The notes beneath the pieces were generated by a model, which saw nothing but the letters and a program-made list of their open reading frames with translations, was not told where the DNA came from and did no database searches. DNA of 13,824 nucleotides, taken from the NCBI GenBank assembly GCA_964452155.1, contig CAYVLC010000071.1:1-13824 (forward strand), written 5' to 3'. Positions 7,343 to 13,824 of this stretch are shown in pieces; within the stretch, counting starts at the first letter, position 1; the number at the start of each line of letters is the position of its first letter. The position numbers and the translations under genes are program-made. This DNA is from UBA2632 sp964452155. GTDB taxonomy: Bacteria > Bacteroidota > Bacteroidia > Bacteroidales > Dysgonomonadaceae.

Positions 7343-8542
7343 TCAATCAAACTCTTTCTTATCTAGCAACTCCACAAGATGCCGATGCCAACTATTAACA
7401 TTGCATAAACTATTGGCTACAGAGCGTACAGGATGTATAAAGAACTCGCGGGGTGTACTAAGCCCTCCAATCACCATGGGCAATATACCAAAAGCATGAT
7501 TTATAGAAAGATAAAGTTGTCGAAACCCAGATCTGAAAAAGATGCGCTGCATGAGAGGAGCACGCAATTCTGTGCTGATAGCAGCAAAACCTGTTACCAC
7601 TACAAGTGCGCGCAAAACCATAATCATTCCATCAGAAAGAGCCACTAGCCGCCCTTGCAGCCCCCCACCCGATGTATTACTAAAGAACCATGCCAACACA
7701 AGAATCGCCACCAATTGCATCCAAAAGAGCCACTTCTTCAACTGACGCATTGCAAAACGATAGCGCCAAAATATAAAAACAAACCAAGGCAAGGTCAGTA
7801 GAAGTGCAGCACCCAGTGTAAGTATGCTCAATGCAAAAAGCAAAAGGGGAATAACAATAACTAGTAAAATTAAAAATCGGGTCGAATACTCAATCTCTTC
7901 AGAGGGTTGATGCCATTGGTTATGATGCATTTCTGAAGAGCGAGCATGTTCATAATACTGTTCATTTTTGGCTTTTTGCCCTAATCTGTACCCCAAAAGT
8001 GCAGCCAATGCTCCTAGTAAAGCATATACTACAAAGAGACTCACCACTGCACGCATGGGCCTAATATCTACCAAACCCAATTTATGGGTAGCAAAATAAA
8101 ACATCTCTTCATAGATCAAGAAAATATCCCATCCATACAATAGAAAGAGCCGCACAATTTTATGAATCAAAACCCCCACCATGGTTATAACCCCTGCACC
8201 CATATATCCGGTAATATTCCTGCCAGCAACACGCACAGCAAGCTCCATTAAGAAACCTTCTACAGCAATGGCAACCATGGGGCCTAAAATAACGGCACTA
8301 GGCGAAATAGATTTCATGAGCGCTGTTACAAGGCCCGCGCGCCAAATAATGCCATACATGGGCCATATCTGAAAAAAACCAATTACTAGTAGTATAGAAA
8401 TGAGCGTGAGAATGCTACCTGATAAAGGAATACGCAGATTGTGCAGAAAACTGCCCGCAATAATCTCAATACCAGCCCACAATCCAGCTAGCACCGATGC
8501 TTTGATCCATTTGTCGTTCACTATCATGTTTGATTGTTCCAT
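7343..8542 (-). CDS. Polytopic membrane protein resembling fused ECF-transporter S and T subunits
   Basis: Not a named gene. The N-terminal half (about residues 12-187) has roughly six hydrophobic helices resembling an ECF S (substrate-binding) component. A hydrophilic, His/Gln/Glu-rich linker follows (about 188-220, including HHNQWHQ). The C-terminal half (about 221-399) resembles an EcfT/CbiQ transmembrane coupling subunit: a strongly hydrophobic helix pair, then a T-like stretch ending ILPMVIGG (353-360). The paired Ala-Arg-Gly-type motifs with which EcfT grips its ATPases are not evident, and no ECF ATPase is in the window. It is the last gene of a minus-strand unit after mobA. The first ATG (8542) overlaps mobA by 19 bases; a second, Met6 at 8527, overlaps the mobA stop as ATGA and may be the true start. 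The substrate is unknown; a molybdenum-related role rests only on neighbours. Confidence 0.7.
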   Translation of the reverse strand: MEQSNMIVNDKWIKASVLAGLWAGIEIIAGSFLHNLRIPLSGSILTLISILLVIGFFQIWPMYGIIWRAGLVTALMKSISPSAVILGPMVAIAVEGFLMELAVRVAGRNITGYMGAGVITMVGVLIHKIVRLFLLYGWDIFLIYEEMFYFATHKLGLVDIRPMRAVVSLFVVYALLGALAALLGYRLGQKAKNEQYYEHARSSEMHHNQWHQPSEEIEYSTRFLILLVIVIPLLLFALSILTLGAALLLTLPWFVFIFWRYRFAMRQLKKWLFWMQLVAILVLAWFFSNTSGGGLQGRLVALSDGMIMVLRALVVVTGFAAISTELRAPLMQRIFFRSGFRQLYLSINHAFGILPMVIGGLSTPREFFIHPVRSVANSLCNVNSWHRHLVELLDKKEFD

Positions 8543-9135
8543 AACTTGCGGGCTTCTTCTAAATTACTCGGACTGTTTACATTCAAAAAAGCATTTTCGT
8601 CGTAAAGTGGATGCTCTCTTCCTATCACAACATACTCTACCGACACCAAATCTAGTAAACTTTTCATTTTATATAAATGGGCATCAATTTGCTGTTCTAT
8701 AAAGGGCAAAATATCTTTATGATACACAGCACACATCATCTGAGGCGCACCCTCATCATCGATAGGCATAGTGATGAGAGACTCACTCTCTAGAGCACAA
8801 CCCACTATATATTTTAATAAAGATGTAGAAACTAAAGGCATATCACACGACACCACCAAATTTAGAGAAGTGCTTGACGCTTTCAGCACTGAATAAATAC
8901 CCCCAAGTGGGCCACATTGTGGTTGCTCATCGGGTACCTGAGGCCATGAAATATATGGATAAACTACCGTTCCACAACTCACCAATACAGAGGGGGTTAT
9001 CTCTTTCAATTTGTCAATCATTCGCATAAGCATAAACTGGCCATGCATATCGGCTTCGGCTTTGTTGAAACCCATGCGCCTACTTTGTCCACCGGCAAGT
9101 ATCACCCCTGTTATATCAGAATTATCAAAATTCAT
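8524..9135 (-). CDS. mobA: Molybdenum cofactor guanylyltransferase MobA
   Basis: Transfers GMP from GTP to molybdopterin to give the guanine dinucleotide form, used as a bis-MGD pair by DMSO-reductase-family enzymes such as NarG. At 203 aa it has the usual length. The nucleotidyltransferase signature LAGGQSRRMGFNK spans residues 13-25, with Lys25 as the expected phosphate contact. CGPLGGIYS (74-82) and SCDMP (96-100, Asp98 as the likely Mg ligand) follow, and FLNVNSPSNLEEA (183-195) is the MobA-type N-x-N-(T/S)-P ending. These favour MobA over the cytidylyltransferase MocA. It lies 54 bases after the NTPase gene and overlaps the following membrane-protein gene. This is the direct biochemical link between the minus-strand unit and the nar operon. 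Confidence 0.92.
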   Translation of the reverse strand: MNFDNSDITGVILAGGQSRRMGFNKAEADMHGQFMLMRMIDKLKEITPSVLVSCGTVVYPYISWPQVPDEQPQCGPLGGIYSVLKASSTSLNLVVSCDMPLVSTSLLKYIVGCALESESLITMPIDDEGAPQMMCAVYHKDILPFIEQQIDAHLYKMKSLLDLVSVEYVVIGREHPLYDENAFLNVNSPSNLEEARKLWNNQT

Positions 9136-9189
9136 ACATGCAAATTAATACATTTTCTCGCAACCTTATTGCAGTATCAGAATATTTTC

Positions 9190-9705
9190 TCACAGAAACC
9201 TCTTTATTCTTTCAAAAGCTTTATTGGGGTCGCCAAAATTGGCAGCATCAAATACAATTGTTGGTTCTATTTTCCATTTCAACACCACTTTCTCAAACAG
9301 TCTCTCCTTTACAGTAAAAATAAAAGGTACAGAAGATTCTACAAGCCGTCTGAAACTGTTATTCCATAACTCTCCTCTCAATTCATAACCACCAATTTCA
9401 TCTATAATAGCTATATTGGGAGCATGCACCAAAAGATCTTTGATGCATCTATTACCCATCTCCACGCCTTTTGGGAAAAATTTAAAATGGTTGGGGCGTA
9501 GATCAAAAGCTGCTATTCGTTGCATTAGAAGAGACTCTTCATTTGTTTTAATATCCTTTATCAGATAGCTGTCTGCCTGTAGTTCGTGCAATGCTACAAA
9601 ACCACCTACCTCAAAGCCATTCATCTTTAGAAGAGCCGAAATATCTAATAGAAAATTAGTTTTCCCGCTTCCCTTGCTACCCGTAATAATAAATATCTTT
9701 TTCAA
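9190..9705 (-). CDS. THEP1-like P-loop nucleoside-triphosphatase
   Basis: A 171-aa cytoplasmic NTPase. Walker A is GSKGSGKT (residues 9-16). Walker B lies in IAIIDEIGGYEL (98-109), the Asp-Glu-Ile-Gly pattern typical of THEP1-type (DUF265) NTPases. Before it are a FEVGGFVA strand (31-38) and a probable base-recognition region. The start must be TTG at 9705: an in-frame stop lies two codons upstream, and the next ATG (Met28) is beyond the P-loop. It is first in the unit with mobA and the ECF-like membrane protein. In E. coli mobA is followed by mobB, also a small P-loop GTPase, so this protein may play a MobB-like role. Alternatively it could energise the membrane protein. Both ideas are inference; the family fold is well supported. 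Confidence 0.8.
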   Translation of the reverse strand: MKKIFIITGSKGSGKTNFLLDISALLKMNGFEVGGFVALHELQADSYLIKDIKTNEESLLMQRIAAFDLRPNHFKFFPKGVEMGNRCIKDLLVHAPNIAIIDEIGGYELRGELWNNSFRRLVESSVPFIFTVKERLFEKVVLKWKIEPTIVFDAANFGDPNKAFERIKRFL

Positions 9706-10482
9706 AAGTCAATAATATGTGATTTACAGATAAAGTTTTCTGTTTATTAAAGTACTCTTTTTTTTCTTGTCAAATTACCCAAGGTTGTTTCTAAAACACG
9801 GGGTCATTTTTATTTTGTAAATTTAAGATTTTATTTGTTCACTCCAATGGAAGTTATACTTAATTTGAAAGAAACAAACTTAGAAAAACAATTGTTGCCA
9901 TTGAGATGAGCGTTTATAGAGAACACTACAATTTGCCAAAAAACTACTAAAAATAAATTTAAATCACTGTTTGCAAACATAACTGAGCCCAGAAGAGCTA
10001 AACTACGATAAAAATAAACCTTAGGGCACCTTTGCTTGCAAAAGCGATATTTTTAGTAGAGAATGCTGTCATACGTAGTACGTCAATATTGCTTGTTTCT
10101 CTTATTTCAATTATGCATCTGGTTATCATTTATTTGATTTGTTTTATTTTATCTTACACACACCCTATTTAAAAAGATAGATTATCTAACCTTTAGAAAT
10201 ACAATAAACTCATGCAAGAGGCCACTCTATACAGAAAAGTTATCTATTTATAGGCAGTGTCTTAGGCTCCCATACCTATTTTAAAGGTAACAAATGAGTA
10301 CTACAAACAGAGTCAATTACAAATCTCAAATACAAACAGAGAACAAAGCCTTAATTTAAAATCATTTTCTGTTTATTTACAATATATTACCACTATAGAG
10401 CGAAATATAGAATAATAAATCTTTATATTTGCACAATATAAAGAGCATAGTCATCATATTTATTAAAATATAATTTAAAGTT
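9706..10482. other. Gene-free intergenic region of 777 bases
   Basis: No convincing coding frame was found on either strand; the only ATG-initiated frames are very short. It separates the divergent NTPase and oxidoreductase genes, so it should hold both promoters. On the minus strand TAAGTTTG (complement of 9875-9882) matches the -7 consensus, but no TTTG -33 box is seen at the right distance and the leader would be about 160 bases. An 11-base palindrome, ACGTAGTACGT, lies at 10073-10083 and AGATTATCT lies near 10169-10177. The length could reflect a lost gene or an unannotated RNA. Confidence 0.6.
10424..10431 (+). promoter_or_regulatory. Candidate -7 promoter box TATATTTG
   Basis: An exact match to the Bacteroidota TAnnTTTG box, 51 bases before the start codon at 10483. 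Transcription would begin near 10438, giving a leader of about 45 bases. No TTTG is seen at the -33 position. Confidence 0.5.
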
Positions 10483-11811
10483 ATGAGCAAACAATTAAGT
10501 AGGAGAGAATTTATTAAATCGGCAGCATTAGGTGCTGTTGGGGTGGTTATACTACCACAGTTTCTTGCTTCATGCCAACAAAACAAAGGGGGCGCCAATG
10601 GGGCCGATGACGGAGTTATTCGTCTTGGGTTTATAGGTCTCGGACAACAAGCTATGTACCTCTTGAACGGTTATTTAGCAATACCCGATGTACGCATTAT
10701 TGCTGGTAGTGATGTGTATGGAGTAAAAAGAGAGCGCTTTGTAAAGCGTGTAAACGATTATTATGCCGAAGCAAATAAGGAGGTAGCTGTAGAATCTTAT
10801 GAGAACTACAAGGACCTACTTGCCCGCGAAGATATTGATGCTGTGGTAATTGCATCGCCCGATCATTGGCATGCCTTTATGGCCATAGATGCCTGTAAAG
10901 CAAAGAAAAACGTCTATCTCGAAAAACCACTTACCTTTACCATTAAAGAAGGACAGCTACTCAGCCAAGCTGTGCGCGAAAATGGTGTAATACTTGCAGT
11001 TGGTAGTCAACAGCGCTCCGACATCAATTTCCAGCATGCTGTGAAAATGGTGCAAGAGGGCAAGATTGGTAAGATTGAGCGAGTAAATGCCCATGTAGGT
11101 GCTCCCCCCACACCTTACGACCTACCCGAAGAGACTGTTCCTGCCGATTTGAACTGGCCATTATGGTTAGGCCCGTCAGAGTACGTACATTACAATGCAC
11201 AGCTCAACCCACCCATCTCCCTCAATCCAGAAGAAAACGAGCAGTTCTGGGGTGCATGGCGCTGGTACAAAGAGCTTGGCGGAGGCTTCACCACTGACTG
11301 GGGTGCTCACATGTTCGATATTGTTCAGTGGGCACTGGGTATGGACAACAGCGGCCCTGTAGAAATTATACCTGCCGGATTTGAAGATACAAAATACCTC
11401 ACCTATAAATATGCCAATGGCACAGTTGTAACCGAAGAGCCCTATAACGAACGAAATTCGAAAGGTGTGAAATTTTGGGGCGAAAACGGATGGATTGAAG
11501 TATCAAGAAGTCACTATAATGCCTCGGACGATAGCCTACTTCCTCCTGCAACAGACGACTCAGAGGGTGCTTACGAAACAAAGATACCTCACCTAGAGAA
11601 CTTCATCAATGCAATTAAGACAAATACCGACCCAATAGTACCAGTAGAAATAGGACACCGCTCGTGTACTGTATGCACACTAGGCAATATTGCTTATGAT
11701 TTGGGAAGGCCCATTAAGTGGGACCCACAAACAGAAACATTTGTTGATGACCCCGAGGCTACTGCCAACAGGCTCTACAATAAAACCTATAGCCAAGGAT
11801 ATACCCTGTAA
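10483..11811 (+). CDS. Tat-exported lipoprotein oxidoreductase, Gfo/Idh/MocA family
   Basis: A 442-aa NAD(P)-dependent sugar or polyol oxidoreductase of unknown substrate. The N-terminus has a twin-arginine motif (SRREFIK, residues 6-12), a hydrophobic stretch (about 13-27), then a lipobox LASC with Cys31, so it should be exported folded through Tat and lipidated. The Rossmann segment GFIGLGQQA (49-57) and the family motif EKPL (147-150) are clear, preceded by SPDHWH (125-130). The C-terminal domain carries GGGFTTDWGAHMFDI (266-280) with a candidate catalytic His276. The GH109 glycosidase signature is not apparent. The C-terminal RPIKWDPQTETFVDDPEA resembles that of many uncharacterised Bacteroidota paralogues. 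It appears monocistronic, with its own promoter box and terminator, and has no visible link to nitrate respiration. Confidence 0.92.
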   Translation: MSKQLSRREFIKSAALGAVGVVILPQFLASCQQNKGGANGADDGVIRLGFIGLGQQAMYLLNGYLAIPDVRIIAGSDVYGVKRERFVKRVNDYYAEANKEVAVESYENYKDLLAREDIDAVVIASPDHWHAFMAIDACKAKKNVYLEKPLTFTIKEGQLLSQAVRENGVILAVGSQQRSDINFQHAVKMVQEGKIGKIERVNAHVGAPPTPYDLPEETVPADLNWPLWLGPSEYVHYNAQLNPPISLNPEENEQFWGAWRWYKELGGGFTTDWGAHMFDIVQWALGMDNSGPVEIIPAGFEDTKYLTYKYANGTVVTEEPYNERNSKGVKFWGENGWIEVSRSHYNASDDSLLPPATDDSEGAYETKIPHLENFINAIKTNTDPIVPVEIGHRSCTVCTLGNIAYDLGRPIKWDPQTETFVDDPEATANRLYNKTYSQGYTL

Positions 11812-11828
11812 GAAGTTAAGCGAAAGAG

Positions 11829-11861
11829 AAAAAAAGCTGCATTTGTGTGCAGCTTTTTTTT
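11829..11861 (+). terminator. Strong intrinsic terminator after the oxidoreductase
   Basis: AAAAAGCTGCA (11831-11841) pairs with TGCAGCTTTTT (11848-11858) around a 6-base loop, followed by a run of eight Ts (11854-11861). It starts about 18 bases after the stop codon. The A-run on the left arm means it could also act on the other strand. Confidence 0.9.
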
Positions 11862-12064
11862 GCCAATGTTTTTACTCTTTTTTTTAGCACCACAGCCACC
11901 TATTGCAATACCCTGCAGGCGATGGTATATTTTATTTATTTCTAAACACACGCTGCACATCCTCATTTTATTCATAGAAGCAACGTTTAAAAATGCCGTA
12001 AAGCACATTTTTCATGCAAAATGAAGAAAAAAGCACATTTAATGAATTATTTTTTTCAAAATGT
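11862..12064. other. Spacer with an 11-base direct repeat
   Basis: No gene seen. AAAGCACATTT occurs at 12000-12010 and again at 12030-12040, a centre-to-centre distance of 30 bases (close to three helical turns), just upstream of the tRNA promoter. Confidence 0.4.
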
Positions 12065-12094
12065 TTTGGTGTTTAGAAAAAAGAGCTATCTTTG
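12065..12094 (+). promoter_or_regulatory. Promoter of tRNA-Asp
   Basis: TATCTTTG at 12087-12094 matches the -7 consensus exactly. TTTG at 12065-12068 is the -33 box, with an 18-base spacer. The tRNA begins about 40 bases downstream. Confidence 0.75.
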
Positions 12095-12135
12095 CACTCG
12101 CTATCCAAAACAAAGGATATCAAACCAAAAAAAAC

Positions 12136-12212
12136 GGTGTGGTAGTTCAGTTGGTTAGAATACCTGCCTGTCACGCAGGGGGTCGCGGGTTCGAGTCCCG
12201 TCCATACCGCCA
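12136..12212 (+). tRNA. tRNA-Asp (anticodon GTC)
   Basis: A complete cloverleaf of 77 bases. The acceptor arm is GGTGTGG with CCATACC (one G-T pair), discriminator G12209, and an encoded CCA (12210-12212). The D-arm region contains AGTTGGTTA. The anticodon stem is CCTGC (12163-12167) with GCAGG (12175-12179), loop CTGTCAC, anticodon GTC at 12170-12172. The T arm contains the GGTTCGAGTCC consensus. The body closely resembles E. coli tRNA-Asp. The integrase gene downstream in the same orientation makes its 3' end the likely attachment site. Confidence 0.98.
12190..12212 (+). other. Putative attachment core (att) at the tRNA-Asp 3' end
   Basis: Tyrosine integrases commonly target the T-arm and acceptor end of tRNA genes and restore the gene on integration. 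The integrase at 12520 lies immediately downstream. The far att copy, expected as a direct repeat of this segment, is outside the window, so the limits of the core cannot be set. Confidence 0.4.
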
Positions 12213-12233
12213 GAGAGAAAAACAAGGGTTTCA

Positions 12234-12447
12234 ATGTAGCATTCATTTAGCCCTTTAAATCAAACAAAACGTCGTAGATATCAGTATCTTACGACGTTTT
12301 TTTATTGTATATGACGGCTAAATGATAACTTGTTAGCAGGAGTTAGCATTCAATTTAACGTCATAAATTGCTACATTTACTGCTACAGAAAAAGAATCAA
12401 AAAATAAATGTAGCAATGAAGGCCAAATGAAGGCTAAAATGAAGACC
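12234..12447. repeat. TGTAGC repeats and tandem AATGAAGGC repeats (probable integrase arm sites)
   Basis: The motif TGTAGCA or its complement TGCTACA recurs between the tRNA and the integrase: a TGTAGCATT at 12235-12243, TGCTACA at 12369-12375 and 12381-12387, and TGTAGCA at 12409-12415. ATTGCTACATTTA (12367-12379) and TAAATGTAGCAAT (12405-12417) form a perfect 13-bp inverted repeat. A degenerate copy, TTAGCATTCAATTTA, lies near 12343. AATGAAGGC follows at 12415-12423 and 12426-12434, with AATGAAGAC at 12438-12446, giving a period of 11-12 bases. Such clusters beside an integrase gene suit arm-type recombinase sites or directionality-factor sites. This function is inference. Confidence 0.6.
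12266..12303 (+). terminator. Strong intrinsic terminator downstream of tRNA-Asp
   Basis: AAAACGTCGTA (12266-12276) pairs with TACGACGTTTT (12290-12300). An inner GATA/TATC pair, with one bulged base, closes a TCAG loop. It ends in T7 (12297-12303). It should end the tRNA transcript and insulate the integrase region. Confidence 0.92.
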
Positions 12448-12478
12448 TGCACATAACTCATAATTAAACATTTAAGTT

Positions 12479-12503
12479 GAACTTTGTAGCATTAAATGCT
12501 ACA
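12479..12503 (+). promoter_or_regulatory. 19-base palindrome next to a weak -7 box, just before the integrase
   Basis: TGTAGCATTAAATGCTACA (12485-12503) is a perfect inverted repeat with 9-base arms around a single A. It ends 16 bases before the integrase ATG. GAACTTTG (12479-12486) is one base from the TAnnTTTG box and overlaps the palindrome, so binding there could block transcription. It shares its half-site with the upstream repeats, suggesting that the integrase or a partner represses its own gene. Confidence 0.55.
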
Positions 12504-12519
12504 GTAAAAACCTACAATT

Positions 12520-13746
12520 ATGAGAATGATTTTTAAAGTTTCCTATTACATCAGAAGTAACTACAAAAACAGAGAAGGTAAATCGCCCATAATAATTAGA
12601 ATTTACCTTAATGGAAAAATGTGCGTTGTTGGCTCATCGGGACTATCGGTAAATATTTCCAAATGGAATTCTCAATTTAGCAAAATGATTGGGAGGTCAC
12701 ATGATGCTCTATCATTAAATTTAGCACTAGATAACATCACACTGTCGTTGAATCAAATCTTCAAGAAATATGAAAATGATGAAGGTGTTAGTTTAGAAAA
12801 GATTAAAAACGATTTTCTAGGAAATGTTGAAAAGAGAGATACTTTTTTAGAGCTATTTTGTAAATACAATGCCGATTTGAAATTATTGATAGGTAAAACA
12901 AAATCTAAAGCTACTTATCAAAAATATGAAATTACACGAAAAAGATTTACTGACTTTCTTAAATATAAGTATAATCTTGATGATATAAGAGGGGGGGAAT
13001 TAAATCATATAACACTTCATGATTTTGAGATTTATTTGAAAACTGTAGCAAATTGCGGAATAAATACTACGGCTAAATTTATGTCTCGTTTGAAAACCAT
13101 TGTTCTTTTTGCTCAACACTCTGGAATGATGAAGCACAATCCTTTCCAAAATTATAAAATAACAGTAAAAAGAGTCGATCGTGGTTATCTAACTGAAGAA
13201 GAATTAACTCGCATTTTAGAAAAAAAATTTACAATTAAACGATTGGAACAAGTTCGTGATGTCTTTATCTTTTCTTGCTTTACTGGATTAGCTTATATAG
13301 ATGTAAAGAATTTGACCCATGAAAATATCCGTAAATCATTTGATGGAGAAATATGGATATTGACCAAACGTCAAAAAACAAATGTACAGTCAAATATTTT
13401 GCTTTTAGATATTCCGAGACGAATACTCCAAAAATATAAGGGTAAACTTCCAAATGGAATGATACTTCCAGTATTAAGCAACCAGAAGACAAATGCTTAT
13501 CTCAAAGAAATAGCTGACCTATGCTCTATAAATAAAGAAATAACGTTTCATCTTGCACGACATACGTTTGCAACAACCGTAACACTTGCCAAAGGTGTTC
13601 CCATTGAGACCGTTTCAAAAATGCTTGGACACACCAATATTCAAACAACTCAAATTTATGCTCGTATTACTAACTCCAAAATAAGTAAAGATATGGGGGC
13701 TTTAGTTGATAAATTGGATGAAATGAATAAGTCTGTATATATTTAA
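12520..13746 (+). CDS. Tyrosine recombinase (integrase) of a mobile element
   Basis: A 408-aa site-specific recombinase of the Bacteroidota integrase group. An N-terminal arm-binding domain (about 1-100) is followed by a SAM-like core-binding domain (about 105-215) and a C-terminal catalytic domain. Catalytic residues seen are a likely lysine in KRQKTN (283-288), HLAR with His344 and Arg347, LGH with His371, and the nucleophile Tyr380 in TTQIYAR. The first catalytic arginine (TGLR in most families) is replaced: the motif reads FTGLAYID (254-261), with Ala258. Loss of this Arg is known in IntDOT and is common in this group, so the protein is probably active. A G7 tract (12991-12997) lies inside the frame. 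A start at Met3 is also possible. Position beside tRNA-Asp and the arm-like repeats indicates an integrative element extending rightward. Confidence 0.93.
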   Translation: MRMIFKVSYYIRSNYKNREGKSPIIIRIYLNGKMCVVGSSGLSVNISKWNSQFSKMIGRSHDALSLNLALDNITLSLNQIFKKYENDEGVSLEKIKNDFLGNVEKRDTFLELFCKYNADLKLLIGKTKSKATYQKYEITRKRFTDFLKYKYNLDDIRGGELNHITLHDFEIYLKTVANCGINTTAKFMSRLKTIVLFAQHSGMMKHNPFQNYKITVKRVDRGYLTEEELTRILEKKFTIKRLEQVRDVFIFSCFTGLAYIDVKNLTHENIRKSFDGEIWILTKRQKTNVQSNILLLDIPRRILQKYKGKLPNGMILPVLSNQKTNAYLKEIADLCSINKEITFHLARHTFATTVTLAKGVPIETVSKMLGHTNIQTTQIYARITNSKISKDMGALVDKLDEMNKSVYI

Positions 13747-13824
13747 GCGGCAACATGAAATAAATTACATAACTCAAGTTTCCCACCCTTTGAAAAAGCG
13801 CATTTGAGCAGTAAATAAATGAAA

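Noticed and set aside
7305..7499. Plus-strand frame beginning right after the C8 tract
   Set aside because: Mostly antisense to the ECF-like membrane gene, low-complexity Ser/Thr-rich start, no recognisable domain.
10483..11811. GH109 glycosidase (Tat-exported Gfo/Idh/MocA relative)
   Set aside because: The GH109 signature is not apparent; the SPDHWH and GGGFTTDWGAH motifs match the general uncharacterised oxidoreductase group.
12061..12258. 65-codon frame across the tRNA gene
   Set aside because: It reads through the tRNA-Asp gene; the tRNA fully explains the sequence.
12234..12503. CRISPR array or toxin-antitoxin operator suggested by the repeats
   Set aside because: Repeats are too short and irregularly spaced, and appear in both orientations; no cas or toxin gene is present. 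Arm sites fit better.

Overview
The window looks like chromosomal DNA from a member of the Bacteroidota. It is AT-rich, its genes lack clear Shine-Dalgarno sequences, and several upstream regions carry the Bacteroidota -7 promoter box TAnnTTTG. The integrase at the right end belongs to the Bacteroidota tyrosine-recombinase group.

Layout. (1) Positions 1-450 hold the edge of an unidentified minus-strand reading frame and a long control region with two short palindromes and a candidate promoter. (2) Positions 451-7054 are a complete narGHJI operon on the + strand: a respiratory, membrane-bound, cytoplasm-facing nitrate reductase with its chaperone. All metal, cluster and haem ligands I checked are present. 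(3) Positions 7055-7342 are a convergent intergenic region with a probable terminator and a palindrome-rich, REP-like repeat ending near a C8 tract. (4) Positions 9705-7343 form a three-gene minus-strand unit: a THEP1-like P-loop NTPase, MobA (Mo-cofactor guanylyltransferase), and a membrane protein whose two halves resemble the S and T subunits of ECF transporters. (5) Positions 9706-10482 show no gene. (6) Positions 10483-11811 encode a Tat-exported lipoprotein of the Gfo/Idh/MocA oxidoreductase family, followed by a strong terminator. (7) Positions 12136-12212 are tRNA-Asp(GTC). It is followed by a repeat-rich, arm-site-like region and a tyrosine recombinase (12520-13746), the usual start of an element integrated at a tRNA 3' end.

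How the parts fit. NarG needs bis-molybdopterin guanine dinucleotide, which is the product of MobA, so units 2 and 4 are plausibly one functional neighbourhood: enzyme, assembly chaperone, cofactor maturation and perhaps an uptake or assembly device. The THEP1-like NTPase, MobA and ECF-like fusion trio is the least conventional content here and is my main candidate for an under-described system. The right end is probably the left boundary of a mobile island whose cargo lies beyond the window.
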